From Hyalangium ruber (lineage in GTDB: Bacteria; Myxococcota; Myxococcia; Myxococcales; Myxococcaceae), in contig NZ_JAXIVS010000017.1 in assembly GCF_034259325.1 (NCBI RefSeq), positions 1-64,000 of the forward strand: a stretch of 64,000 nt of DNA, given 5' to 3'. Below, piece after piece: positions 26,701 through 36,269 of this stretch. A model generated the notes under the pieces. That model did not search any database, was not told where the DNA came from, and saw nothing but the letters and a program-made list of their open reading frames with translations. Made by a program: the position numbers and the translations under genes. The first letter of the stretch is position 1, and every line of letters begins with the position of its first letter.

Positions 26701-29529
26701 CACGGTCACGACGAGCGCGTAGTCCGCCGCGATGCCCGTCGGCAGGGACGAGAGCGAGACGGTGGCCTGGCCGTCGGTGACGGTGGCCTGCCCGTAGATG
26801 ACCCCCAGGTTGCTGGCGTTGCGCACCTGCACCGAGCGTCCGGGCTCCAGGCCATCCACGGCGATGCGCAGCTGCGGCGCGCCCGTGGGGAGCTCCACGG
26901 CGTTCAGGCGCTTGTCGCCGTTGGTGTCGCCGAGCAGCTCCACGGCACGCACCACCGGCTCGACGCTGTCCACCCAGATGGGGACCTCCTCGGAGACGGA
27001 GATGGCCCCATCATCGAGCACGGCCTTCAGGGTGTAGCGACCGTCCGGATAGGTGAACTCGGGGCTGAAGGCCGGCACGTTCGAGGCCAGGGTGAACCAC
27101 CCCGAGCCATCTCGGCACGGCGCCGCGCCCGGCGTGAGCGCCACATCCGTGCAGAGGTCCACCACCGCGTTCGGCGATCGCCCCGGGGCGCTGTAGCGGA
27201 GCTGGTACTGGATGCCCTCCCGGCCCGGCGTCACGTCCGTGCTGACGATGTAGACCGGAGCGGGCGCGGGCGGAGGCGCGGGGATCTCCAGGACGATGTT
27301 CCCCGGCAGGGTATCCACCAGCAACAGCACCGTGGCGCAGGCCACGATGCCTCCCGGTCCGATGAGCTCGGCCCGGAGCACGTTGGCGCCCTCCTCAAGC
27401 ACCACGCCCGTGAACGTCTTCTCCGTGTCGGAGAGCGCCACCGGCACGGAGGCGATCTCGGTCGTCCCGCGCAGCAGCCGCAGCGTTCCCGCAACCGTGG
27501 GCGTCACCGCCAGGCGCACGGCCACGGTAAGCCCCGCGCCCGGCGTCGCCATCACTCCGTCCGAGGCGCCCAGGTAGCGCTCCGCCTCGGGGGAGATGAA
27601 GCGCAGCTCCCCACCCGCGAAGGCCAGCGTCAGCGTCTGGGTCTGCGGGGTGGTATTGCCCGCGGGGTCGGTGGACACCAGCCGCAGCTCACACGTGCCA
27701 CGGGACGGAACGGAGACATCGCGCAGCACCAGCGCGCCGCTGGCGTCGGCCTGGCCCGTCACGCCCGCCGTCATGCCGCACCCCGTGGCCGTCACCGAGG
27801 CACGCGGCTCGGTGGCCACCTCGAGGGCGATCTGCATGCCCGGGCTCAACGAGGTGTCGTTCAGTCCCGAGCCCAGGGTGGTCTGCCCCGCGGGCAGCCC
27901 GCGCACGTTGAAGGACAGCGCGGGCGCGGTGGTGTCCACGCCCAGCGACAGCGCCTGGCTCGTGGCGTTGCTCCCCGGACAGGTGGCGACCAGGGTGTAT
28001 TCGCCATCTCCCGGGAGGGAGAGCGCCAGCTGGCCCGAGCCGGAAGCTGCCGTCCCGCTGGCCTGGCCTCTCGGAGTGCCGCTGGCATCGCGCGCCACCA
28101 CGGAGATGGGGCCGTTGCCCGACTCCACCCGGACCTGCGTCGACGTGGCGCGGGTGAGCGCGCCATCCACGGGGGAGATGATGCGACAGAGCGGCCGGCC
28201 CGTGGAGACCGTGACGGACTCCACCGCGCACTGCTCGATGCCCGCGGCGTTGCTCACGCAGGCCTGCACGGTGTTGACGCCCTCGGCCAGGTTCGCCGTG
28301 AAGGACGCCACGCGGTGGGTGCCGGCCTGCACCGTCGCCACACGCTGGGGGCGCCCGAACTGGCCCGTCACCGAGGTGAACAACCGCACCTCCGTGCCCA
28401 CGGGCAGGGTGTCCACCTGGACGCTCACAGGGATCTGGATCCCTTCTGCCTGGGGACTCCCGTCCGAGGTGACGCTCCCGGCGACGAGCAGGGTCAGCGA
28501 GGGCGCGGCGCTCGCGACCGTGACGGGAATCTCCCGCGTGGTGACGTTGCCGCCCTCATCCGCCACGCGCAGCGTGTAGAGGTACTCCCCATCCACCGGC
28601 ACCGTCACCGTGGGGAAGGACACGCTCCCGGCCACCACTTGCGTGGACAGGTCCGGAGCGTTCGGCCGCGACAGCGTGGCGGTCATGCCGGAATCAATGC
28701 AGCCCACGGTGGCCTCCACCCGGAACGTCGTGGAGGCCACGGGCGCGAACGGCCCGGCCACCTCCACCTGCGGCGCCACCGTGTCCAACAGGATGTTGCG
28801 CTTGGTGGACGTCACCGACTGCTCCCCGGTGCGCACCACCGCGTAGCACGCCGCCCGCTCGGACTCGCACGCCGCCTGCCCCAGCGTCACCGACAGCTGC
28901 GTCACCCCGCTGCTGTTCACCGTGAAGTCCGTGGCCGGCACGCCGCACGCCTGCTCGCAGTAGAGCGTGCCCGTCTTGCCCGCCAGCCCCGTGCTCTTCA
29001 CCGTGAAGCGCAGCTGGTAGCCCGCCGTGCCCGGATCCGCGTCGTCCGACTCGCGCAGCACCTGGCCCTCGGCCGGCTGCGTCAGGTCCACCGTGGGCGC
29101 CTCCGTGGACACCGTCACGCTGATGCGCCGGGTGGCCGTGCGCCGGCTGCCCGCCTCCTCCACCGTCACCTGCAGCACGTTGGTGCGCGCCAGCAGCAGC
29201 GCCCCCGGGAAGCGCACCACGGCTCCGTCGATGATGCCCTCGGGCCCCGCCCGCCACACCTGCTCGGAGGGCGCGCGCAGTTCCAGCTTCGCGCTGGCGA
29301 TCGTCACCGGACGGTCCGCCGTGTCCCGCGCCACCGCCTCCACGTCGTATTGGAAGCCATCCGTGGCCGGATCCGCGTCGTCCACCAGCGCCAGCCGTTG
29401 CCCGTCCGTGGGCCGCGCGAAGTCCACCTCCAGCGCCGACTCGACGGGAGGCGTGCCGCAGTTGCACCCGGAGGCGCCCCATACCAGCGCGAAGCTCATC
29501 AGCAGCCACTGCCATACCGCACGGCGCAT
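23704..29529 (-). CDS. Giant lipoprotein with Ig-like repeats and a C-terminal FG-GAP array
   Basis: 1,941 aa. Signal with lipobox GASGC (Cys22) followed by NCGTPP. Residues about 30-1400 are tandem Ig-like/invasin-type modules with recurring phrases such as VTVDGEY, TDTSGN, TDAAGN, ATDTAGN. A fibronectin-like segment (about 1400-1510, VEVTWTASGDDG) precedes an FG-GAP region (about 1512-1941) with DLNADGFDDL, DITGDGLQEL, DITGDGVEDF, DLNGDGRPDL and DFNGDGKPDL, predicted to bind calcium and form an integrin-like propeller. It is probably outer-membrane and surface exposed, for adhesion. It lies between the PqqD-like and peptide genes on the same strand. Confidence 0.9.
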   Translation of the reverse strand: MRRAVWQWLLMSFALVWGASGCNCGTPPVESALEVDFARPTDGQRLALVDDADPATDGFQYDVEAVARDTADRPVTIASAKLELRAPSEQVWRAGPEGIIDGAVVRFPGALLLARTNVLQVTVEEAGSRRTATRRISVTVSTEAPTVDLTQPAEGQVLRESDDADPGTAGYQLRFTVKSTGLAGKTGTLYCEQACGVPATDFTVNSSGVTQLSVTLGQAACESERAACYAVVRTGEQSVTSTKRNILLDTVAPQVEVAGPFAPVASTTFRVEATVGCIDSGMTATLSRPNAPDLSTQVVAGSVSFPTVTVPVDGEYLYTLRVADEGGNVTTREIPVTVASAAPSLTLLVAGSVTSDGSPQAEGIQIPVSVQVDTLPVGTEVRLFTSVTGQFGRPQRVATVQAGTHRVASFTANLAEGVNTVQACVSNAAGIEQCAVESVTVSTGRPLCRIISPVDGALTRATSTQVRVESGNGPISVVARDASGTPRGQASGTAASGSGQLALSLPGDGEYTLVATCPGSNATSQALSLGVDTTAPALSFNVRGLPAGQTTLGSGLNDTSLSPGMQIALEVATEPRASVTATGCGMTAGVTGQADASGALVLRDVSVPSRGTCELRLVSTDPAGNTTPQTQTLTLAFAGGELRFISPEAERYLGASDGVMATPGAGLTVAVRLAVTPTVAGTLRLLRGTTEIASVPVALSDTEKTFTGVVLEEGANVLRAELIGPGGIVACATVLLLVDTLPGNIVLEIPAPPPAPAPVYIVSTDVTPGREGIQYQLRYSAPGRSPNAVVDLCTDVALTPGAAPCRDGSGWFTLASNVPAFSPEFTYPDGRYTLKAVLDDGAISVSEEVPIWVDSVEPVVRAVELLGDTNGDKRLNAVELPTGAPQLRIAVDGLEPGRSVQVRNASNLGVIYGQATVTDGQATVSLSSLPTGIAADYALVVTVTDAAGNANRIANPTAFYPLNTAAFFSFRLDRVAPSLVVSAPTRNVLGIADDGSSAPGFQLRVTVNTDTDVGAGGVRMELTPSGGAVDLTPTSLAATHEYTLPSSGKVTYTLTITATDTSGNRSAQVLQSITVDLEAPVVDLVTPMAGTLYTNASIPVRVDVGSDDVGSVRIFTQVDGGSQTIVGDLPVSSGVAQGTLNFPTGVQTVSVEATDTAGNTARDLAAGVDVRLPCPITLTTPSAAVVTLLSRDDRDPATPGLQYRLIGSTPACGGRTVSLYRGGSSTPEATTTADATTGDFFFDVTLSDGEHTVLTIEVFSSSGAPTTVSVDVTVDITPPLITSVSPSPTTLYFVASTNVFLLPTPAPDRVVDAAPGGDANATFTLTVIQAVGSKVQAFYRGSAVSSEFSVTTDPQTLEVPVTLPQDTVGTLELRVQDVSGNVTSHSVAATVDVVPPATPTVTRTLVAGQERTARVEVTWTASGDDGTSGVPVGYDLRWTTNALLQNGIQDTAAFFGTKVRQETGNLLPAGTTRYTLTVPPLARYSIQVRPRDEVGNYAPFVAETAQEVLSNFWTSLTLTNPGAAGNNFGLYINSRGDLNADGFDDLVVAAASSVPGTAHIYYGKSNPTAANPPLRQDLTLPETGSQFYGADFDVGDAGNPTADVVQDLLLGVRGYATNSGRAFLYFGRKNTTVDTTGPIEFRGPAGATLGGTVKMIGDITGDGLQELALSAHTENPPKVYIFYGRSPSAWRALGTGCSATAPCVVTTSSADKVITGPANTPVVNFFGRNRGYTRLGDITGDGVEDFTLPHSFERINNLYVYSGSTVRSANPPTLADALQVLHQGPNTGGSLPTSFGTEAVGGVNLAGGPRLDLVVSQALLNKVYVFRDGGPSGFTTAPLEILGGSRLGNALAQGDLNGDGRPDLAIGQNLSAGGSAFVFYNRGIPGEEFDTMQENGFSQSKVESASSLGITLTILDFNGDGKPDLAAGDSQSNPARVMVYY

Positions 29530-29591
29530 GTGTCACTCACCTCTCGGCGGGCTCCGGCGGCCTCGCCATTCGCGGTACCAGACCCCGGCCC

Positions 29592-29939
29592 TCACGGACC
29601 GAGCACCAGCACCTTCTTCTCCACGAGGAGCTTCACGAAGGCCACCGTGTCGGCACGGCACGCCTCCGGCTCCACTTCGAACTCGTCACAGAGCACCGAC
29701 ACGATGTCGGCCACCGTCCGCCGCCCGTCCACCAGCTCCAGGATGCGCTCGGCCACCTCGGACACCTGTCCGCGTTCATCCTCGAAGGTATGCACCTGAT
29801 CATCCGGACTGGCCGCCACGAGCGCGCCGCGTACCCGCTCCAGCCCCGCCTCCGGGTGGAGCCGTGGCACCGCGCGCAGCACGTCCCGCCCCGCGCCCGA
29901 GAGTCGCTTCAGCAGCTTTTTGGGTAGGAGTGCAGCCAC
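29592..29939 (-). CDS. PqqD-like (RiPP recognition element) protein
   Basis: 115 aa from a GTG at 29939 with GGGAG upstream. The region RLHPEAGLERVRGALV, then VAERILELVDGRRTVADIV and DTVAFVKLLVEKKVL, matches stand-alone PqqD domains, which bind the leader of RiPP precursors through a winged-helix beta-strand surface. No PqqE-type radical SAM enzyme or other maturase is nearby. It is the first gene of the minus-strand run that leads through the giant lipoprotein to the 47-aa peptide (62 bp to the next gene). Divergent from the Coa1-like gene. Confidence 0.85.
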   Translation of the reverse strand: MAALLPKKLLKRLSGAGRDVLRAVPRLHPEAGLERVRGALVAASPDDQVHTFEDERGQVSEVAERILELVDGRRTVADIVSVLCDEFEVEPEACRADTVAFVKLLVEKKVLVLGP

Positions 29940-30152
29940 GGCCGTCTCCCGGAGGCCCCGCCCCCCGGTCCATGAGCCCACCTGGCCCCATGGAGGATGC
30001 GGCCATGCTACCCGCTCCCCCCGAGTCGGGCCAGCACACGGCCCCCCTGCCCTGCCTGCTGCTCGAACAAGGATTTGGGGGCTTTTCGGGGAACCGCTAT
30101 GACGGGGCCGCTCCCCCACGCGTGGGGCGGGAGCAGACCGGGAGGGTCGATC
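29940..30152. promoter_or_regulatory. Shared divergent promoter region
   Basis: 213 bp between the starts of the PqqD-like gene (minus) and the Coa1-like gene (plus). It must hold both promoters, but no convincing -35/-10 pair stands out by eye in this GC-rich DNA. Each gene has a purine-rich ribosome binding site (GGGAG and GGGAGGG). Confidence 0.4.
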
Positions 30153-30707
30153 ATGACGCCGGAAGGCAACCTGGCGCCGCAGCCGAGCTGGTGGAGCCGC
30201 AACTGGAAGTGGGCCGTGCCCGTGGGCTGCCTGGGCGTGCTGGCCAGCTGCGGGTGCCTGGGCGCCCTCATCTTCGGCGTGGCGTTCTCCGCCGTGAAGA
30301 ACAACATGGCGTATGAGCAGGCGGTCAACATCGCCACCACGGACGACGAGGTGCAGGCGGTGCTGGGAACTCCCATCACCACCGGCATGCCCAGCGGCGC
30401 GGTGAACTCCATGAATGGCCGGAGCAGCGCCGAGCTCGCCATCCCCCTGGATGGCCCCAAGGAGGACGGCGTGCTGCGCATCGAGGCCACCAAGCAGGGC
30501 GAGGAGTGGGACTACTCCATGCTCCAGGTGGAGGTGCCAGGCCGCGAGCCCATCGATCTGCGCGACCGGGTGGGCGGCGGAACGCCCCGGGAGCTGGCGC
30601 CCCCCACACCGGACGCCCCGCCCCCGCCGCCTCCTCCACCGGGAGTCGGTGACGCGCCGCACATCGAAGAGACCGGTGAGGAGCGCCCGAACGACATCAA
30701 CCTGTAG
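30153..30707 (+). CDS. Single-pass membrane protein, possibly Coa1-like
   Basis: 184 aa from the ATG at 30153. A short N-terminus and one TM (about 20-42, containing [20 protein letters not shown]), then an outside region with [29 protein letters not shown], typical of the small cytochrome-oxidase-assembly (Coa1) domain, and a proline-rich tail. Coa1-like proteins are often linked to membrane-protein assembly, but no oxidase genes are nearby. Moderate confidence in the family, low in function. Confidence 0.6.
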   Translation: MTPEGNLAPQPSWWSRNWKWAVPVGCLGVLASCGCLGALIFGVAFSAVKNNMAYEQAVNIATTDDEVQAVLGTPITTGMPSGAVNSMNGRSSAELAIPLDGPKEDGVLRIEATKQGEEWDYSMLQVEVPGREPIDLRDRVGGGTPRELAPPTPDAPPPPPPPPGVGDAPHIEETGEERPNDINL

Positions 30708-30719
30708 CCCGCAACGACA

Positions 30720-30757
30720 GAGGGGCGGCGCGAGCCGCTGGCCCGCCTCCGCCCCTC
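30720..30757. terminator. Hairpin between convergent genes
   Basis: GAGGGGCGG (30720-30728) pairs with CCGCCCCTC (30749-30757): a 9-bp GC-rich stem with a 20-nt loop in the space between the Coa1-like stop and the etfA stop. No clear U-run is present on either strand, so it would be a bidirectional, Rho-assisted type at best. Confidence 0.5.
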
Positions 30758-30776
30758 CGCTTGCTTCCGCCCTGCC

Positions 30777-31742
<966 letters not shown>

Positions 31743-31778
31743 GGAGAACTCCAGTCTCGCGAAGAGTTGAAAGGCGGC

Positions 31779-32576
31779 CTAGACGACCTTGGCCTCGTTG
31801 CGCAGCTTGTCCACCAGGCCCGCCACGTCCGGCACCTTGATGCCGGCCTTGCGCGGAGGAGGAGAGGACATCTTCACCACCTGAATCTTGGGGGTGACGT
31901 CCACGCCCAGCTTCTGCGGCGTCAGCTCCTCGATGGGCTTGCTCTTGGCCTTCATGATGCCGGGCAGGCTCGCGTAGCGCGGCAGGTTCAGGCGCAGGTC
32001 CGTGGTGACGACCGCGGGCAGCGCACACTCCAGCGTGGCCAGCCCGTTGTCCACCTCGCGCACCACGCGCACCGTCTTGCCGTCGGCGCCCACCTGCAGC
32101 GCGGGCACCTTGTTCTTCTCCTGCTCGCTCTCCAGCGACTCCACCTTGGAGGCGAACGTGGCCTGGCTCCAGCCCAGGAACTCGGCCAGGTACTGGCCCA
32201 CCTGGTTCTGGTCGTCGTCGATGGACTGCTTGCCCAGGACGACCATGTCCGGCTTCTCCTTCTCCACCACCTTCTGGAGCAGCCCGGCGATGCCCAGCTG
32301 GTCCAGCGCTCCGGTGTGGTTCACCCACACGGCGCGGGTGGCGCCCATGGCCAGCGCGTGGCGCAGCTGCTCCTGCACCTCCTTGCCGCCGATGGACACC
32401 ACCACCACCTCGCCGGTGTGCTTGGCGACCAGTCGCAGGCCCTCCTCGACAGCAATCTCGTCGAAGGGGTTGATCTTGTACTTCAGCCCCTCCTGGACGA
32501 TGCCGGTACCGTCCGGCTTGACCTTGATCTTCGACTCGGGATCTTCCACGCGCTTGGCGGTGACGAGGATCTTCAC
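31779..32576 (-). CDS. etfB: Electron transfer flavoprotein beta subunit
   Basis: 265 aa from a GTG at 32576, preceded by GGAGAAGG; an upstream ATG exists but the region before the GTG does not look coding. Typical ETF-beta motifs: MKILVTAKRV, NPFDEIAVEEGLRL, VLGKQSIDDDQNQVGQYLAE and LNLPRYASLPGIMKAK. It binds AMP structurally and pairs with etfA. Confidence 0.96.
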   Translation of the reverse strand: MKILVTAKRVEDPESKIKVKPDGTGIVQEGLKYKINPFDEIAVEEGLRLVAKHTGEVVVVSIGGKEVQEQLRHALAMGATRAVWVNHTGALDQLGIAGLLQKVVEKEKPDMVVLGKQSIDDDQNQVGQYLAEFLGWSQATFASKVESLESEQEKNKVPALQVGADGKTVRVVREVDNGLATLECALPAVVTTDLRLNLPRYASLPGIMKAKSKPIEELTPQKLGVDVTPKIQVVKMSSPPPRKAGIKVPDVAGLVDKLRNEAKVV

Positions 32577-32727
32577 GGCGGTCCTTCTCCTGGGCCAGAG
32601 CCTCTTTGATTCGAGAATCAGTCGTAGACGCACCTGTGCTGACGCGGTGCGCGAACGGGCTGGAGTAATACGCATCCGCCTCCCCCCCGGGCAACGGGAA
32701 ATCGCGGGGGAGAGCAGATTTACTTTT

Positions 32728-33864
32728 CTACCTGAACAGTTCCTTGGCGATGACCATGCGCTGGACCTGGCTGGTTCCCTCGTAGATCTGGATGAGCTTG
32801 GCGTCGCGCATCAGCTTCTCGACGGGGTAGTCCTTCATGTAGCCGTAGCCGCCGTACACCTGCACGGCGTCGGTGGTCACCTTCATGGCCATGTCGGCGG
32901 CGAAGCACTTGGCGTAGCTGGAGACCAGGGTGTTCTTCTGGCCCTCATCCAGCAACCACGCGCTCTGGTAGGTGAGCAGGCGCGCCGCCTGGATGCTCAT
33001 GGCCATGTCGGCCAGGAGGAACTGCACGCCCTGGTGCTCGCGGATGGCCTTGCCGAACGTCTGGCGCTGGGCGCTGTACTCCAGGCTGTGCTCGAGCGCG
33101 GCGCGGGCGATGCCCACCGAGAACATGGCGGTGAGCGGGCGGCTGTTGTCCAGCGTCTCCATGGCGATGGCGAAGCCCTGGCCCTCCTCGCCGATGCGGT
33201 TGGCCACCGGGACGCGCACCTCGTCGAAGTTCAGCGTCACCGTGTTGCTGGCGCGCTGGCCCATCTTGTTCTCCTTCTTGCCCACGGAGAGCCCCTGCGG
33301 CCGGCCCTCCACCACGAAGCAGGTGACGCCCTTGTGCTTCTTCGCCTTGTCCACCGTGGCGAACACCGTGAACTGCTCGGCGTAGCCGCCGTTGGTGATG
33401 AAGCACTTGGAGCCGTTGAGCACGTAGTGGTCGCCCTCGCGGCGCGCCGTGGTGCTCATGCCCGCCACGTCCGAGCCCGCTCCCGGCTCGGTGAGGCAGA
33501 ACGAGGCGAACTTCAGCCGCTCGCCGAAGTGCCCCAGCAGCCGCTGCTTCTGCTCCGGGGTGCCGGCCAGGATGATGGGCAGGTTGGCCAGGTCATTGGC
33601 CACGATGGTGGTGGCCACCGAGGCATCGCCCCAGCTCAGCTCCTCGCAGGCGATGACCTGATCCAGGTGGGACAACCCCAGCCCTCCGCACTCCTGGGGG
33701 ATGGCCATGTTGATCAGCCCCAGCTCATGGGCGATGGCGATCAAGTCCTTCGGGAATTCTGCCGTCTCGTCGTAGTGGGCGGACTTGGGGCGCACCACCT
33801 CGCGGGCGTATTTACGGGCAGTCTCCTGGAGTGCGCGCTGTGAGTCCGTAAGCTGGAAGTCCAT
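32728..33864 (-). CDS. Acyl-CoA dehydrogenase
   Basis: 378 aa from the ATG at 33864 (MDFQLTDSQRALQETARKY). Flavin enzyme that introduces the alpha-beta double bond in acyl-CoA; electrons go to ETF, encoded just downstream on the same strand. Motifs: CLTEPGAGSDVAGM, KCFITNGGYAEQF, QRQTFGKAIREHQGVQF, QVYGGYGYMKDYPVEKLMRD and the catalytic Glu in QIYEGTSQVQ. Close to short-chain/branched-chain enzymes. The apparent large open frame beyond 33864 is antisense to the next gene. Confidence 0.96.
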   Translation of the reverse strand: MDFQLTDSQRALQETARKYAREVVRPKSAHYDETAEFPKDLIAIAHELGLINMAIPQECGGLGLSHLDQVIACEELSWGDASVATTIVANDLANLPIILAGTPEQKQRLLGHFGERLKFASFCLTEPGAGSDVAGMSTTARREGDHYVLNGSKCFITNGGYAEQFTVFATVDKAKKHKGVTCFVVEGRPQGLSVGKKENKMGQRASNTVTLNFDEVRVPVANRIGEEGQGFAIAMETLDNSRPLTAMFSVGIARAALEHSLEYSAQRQTFGKAIREHQGVQFLLADMAMSIQAARLLTYQSAWLLDEGQKNTLVSSYAKCFAADMAMKVTTDAVQVYGGYGYMKDYPVEKLMRDAKLIQIYEGTSQVQRMVIAKELFR

Positions 33865-33972
33865 GCATTCCTCGGATAATTCGAAGAGAAAAAGAGGTGT
33901 TGGCGTTTTGACGAAGGGCGCCACGGTCGAAAATACTGTCGACCTACTTTCTTCATCAGGAGTTCCGAGATT

Positions 33973-36180
33973 ATGCAACGTCCGATTTGGCGCGTCTGCG
34001 CCGCCCTGGCGATGGCGATAGGCGCGGTAGTCGCCTGCAACGGCGGCGACCCGGTCGACACCGAGGATGAACTCTTCATCACCGCGACTCCCCGGCAGAT
34101 CAACAACCAGGGGGAGGCCAGCCTGATCGAGATCACCGCGACGAAGGCGGATGGGCTCAAGGGCACGGGCAAAGTCACCCTGAAGGCGCTCGCGGGCGCG
34201 CTGGGCAACGGCTCCTTGGAGGAGCAGCTGGACCTGGTCGAAGGCAAGGCGAGCACCAGCTTCACCTGCAACAAGGTGGACCCCAAGTGTACCGGCAATG
34301 TGCGCATCGACGGCACCTGGGGCGAGACCACCACCAGCGTCACGCTGGTCGTCAGCGGAAGCTCGACGACCGACGGTGGCACCACGGACGGCGGCACCAC
34401 CCCCATCACGGACGGCGGCACGGGCACGGGCGACGGTGGCGTGCGCCTGACGGTGACGACCTCCAAGGCCACCCTCTTCACCAACGTGGGTGACTTCGCG
34501 GAGATCACCGCGTCGCTCACCCAGACGGATGGTGGCCCGCGCGCCAACGAGCTCATCACCTTCGACACCTCGGTGGGTGGGCTCCAGGTGACTTCGAACG
34601 ACCCCCCCGAGCTGTCGGTGCAGGCGCAGACGAACGCTTCGGGCCAAGCGGTGGTTCGACTGGTGGAGAACGGCGTCGCGGGCACCACCAACGTGCGCGC
34701 TCGCCACACCACCTCGGGCGCCCAGGCCACGGTGCCGGTGAAGATCACCAACATCCAGCAAATCACCTACACCGGCACCACGTGCGGTGGGCAGGCCTGC
34801 ACCATCATGGGCGTCAACGGCTCGGGCTTCAACGAGCAGGCCCAGGTCTCCTTCAAGGTGGTGGACTCCACCGGCAACCCGGCGCCCGGCGTGTCCGTCA
34901 CCTTCACCATTCCCAACGCCCCCACGGGCACCACTGTGTCGCCCTCGGCCATCACCAACTCGCAGGGCATCGCCACGGCCACCGTGTCGGCGGGCCCCGT
35001 CATCGGCGCCATCGTCGTGAAGGCGGTGGCCATCACCAACCGCGTGCAGGTGGACAGCGCCAACATCGGTATCCGTGGCGCCAAGGTCGCCAACCAGGGC
35101 TTCAGCCTGGCGTGCGATCTGGTGAACATCGGCGTGTATGCCTCGGCCAACCCGCCGGCGGCCTACAACATCAACTGCAAGGTGAAGGTGGTGGACCGGT
35201 ACAACAACCCGGTGGGCACCGGCACCACGGTGAACTTCAAGGTCGAGGCCGGCAACATCGAGAACTCGGTGGCGACCAAGGCCTATTCGCCCACGGGCAA
35301 CAACGCGGACGAGGGCACCGGCACCGTGCGCTTCAACACCACCGGCGGTACCTTCTTCCCCGTGGACGTGCCCCCGCTCGACGCGGCCCCCAACCAGTCG
35401 CCCTTCCCGCGCGACGCGGAGCCCCGAGGCCCCTACGGCCAGCTCACCGCCAACCCGCGTGACGGTCTGGTCACCATCATCGCCTACACCCGCGGCGAGG
35501 AGTGGTTCTCCGACAGCAACAGCAACGGCGTGCGCGACTCGGGCGAGCAGTTCATCGACCAGGGCGAGCCGTTCGTGGACAGCAACGACAACGGCATCTG
35601 GGACTCGGGCGAGACGTACATCGACGAGGCGCCCGCTGACGGTCGGTGGAACGGCCCTGACGGCACGTGGAACAACGACACGAGCATCTGGACCGAGACG
35701 CGCATGCTGTACACGGGCCGTCCCGCTGGGAACCTGGCGGGCCACGTCTACATCACGCCTGCCCAGTTCGCGGAACCCTGCACGGGCGGCGTGCCGAAGG
35801 GCGGGCTGACCTACGTGAAGATGTACTACGGCGACGACTTCTTCAACCGGCCGCAGGCCCAGGGTACCGCCTTCACCGCCAGCCACACCGCCAGCAAGGG
35901 CGCCGTGCGCGTGCTCAACAGCGGCCTGCTGGATGGGTACGGCTTCGGCATGGAGCGGCGCTTGCTCAACTCCGCCGACCAGACGGCATGCACCGCCAGC
36001 TCGGCCATCTGCTCCTGGAAGGTGCTGTTCACCGACTGGGGCAACGGCTACGTGAGCGACGCGGAGATCAAGGGCGCCACCGCGGGTGACACCACGGGGT
36101 GCCAGAACGACACCGTCACGCTGGGCACCACGGTGCTCAACGTCACGACGTTCTCGGCCACCACGGGCGGCATCCAGTAG
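33973..36180 (+). CDS. Ig-like (invasin-type) lipoprotein with calcium-loop motifs
   Basis: 735 aa, preceded by AGGAG. Signal ends in lipobox VVAC. Several Ig-like (Big_1/Big_2) modules follow: LFITATPRQINNQGEASLI, LTVTTSKATLFTNVGDFAEI, VSFKVVDSTGNPAPGVSV and VNFKVEAGNIEN. A low-complexity DGGTTDGG linker lies near residues 130-157. Two EF-hand/dockerin-like loops, DSNSNGVRDSGE and DSNDNGIWDSGE, lie near residues 513-543. Probably outer-membrane-anchored and surface exposed. Ends with a strong terminator at 36206. Confidence 0.88.
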   Translation: MQRPIWRVCAALAMAIGAVVACNGGDPVDTEDELFITATPRQINNQGEASLIEITATKADGLKGTGKVTLKALAGALGNGSLEEQLDLVEGKASTSFTCNKVDPKCTGNVRIDGTWGETTTSVTLVVSGSSTTDGGTTDGGTTPITDGGTGTGDGGVRLTVTTSKATLFTNVGDFAEITASLTQTDGGPRANELITFDTSVGGLQVTSNDPPELSVQAQTNASGQAVVRLVENGVAGTTNVRARHTTSGAQATVPVKITNIQQITYTGTTCGGQACTIMGVNGSGFNEQAQVSFKVVDSTGNPAPGVSVTFTIPNAPTGTTVSPSAITNSQGIATATVSAGPVIGAIVVKAVAITNRVQVDSANIGIRGAKVANQGFSLACDLVNIGVYASANPPAAYNINCKVKVVDRYNNPVGTGTTVNFKVEAGNIENSVATKAYSPTGNNADEGTGTVRFNTTGGTFFPVDVPPLDAAPNQSPFPRDAEPRGPYGQLTANPRDGLVTIIAYTRGEEWFSDSNSNGVRDSGEQFIDQGEPFVDSNDNGIWDSGETYIDEAPADGRWNGPDGTWNNDTSIWTETRMLYTGRPAGNLAGHVYITPAQFAEPCTGGVPKGGLTYVKMYYGDDFFNRPQAQGTAFTASHTASKGAVRVLNSGLLDGYGFGMERRLLNSADQTACTASSAICSWKVLFTDWGNGYVSDAEIKGATAGDTTGCQNDTVTLGTTVLNVTTFSATTGGIQ

Positions 36181-36205
36181 CGTCCCGGTAACGCCTGAAA
36201 GCACG

Positions 36206-36249
36206 ACGGCCACCGCGCTCCGGTTCGAGTGCGGTGGCCGTCTCTTTTT
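36206..36249 (+). terminator. Intrinsic terminator of the Ig-like lipoprotein gene
   Basis: Perfect 11-bp inverted repeat ACGGCCACCGC (36206-36216) and GCGGTGGCCGT (36231-36241), loop of 14 nt, followed by CTCTTTTT. It lies 25 bp after the stop. The convergent aldolase gene ends at 36270. Confidence 0.85.
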
Positions 36250-36269
36250 CAACCCAGTGCCGCGGAAGG

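Noticed and set aside
23971-29799. 1,942-codon open frame on the plus strand
   Set aside because: Mirror frame of the giant lipoprotein, with Arg/His-rich composition typical of shadow frames in GC-rich DNA.
34366-34440. GACGGCGGCACC-type short tandem repeat
   Set aside because: It encodes a DGGT-type low-complexity linker inside the lipoprotein; not an independent element.
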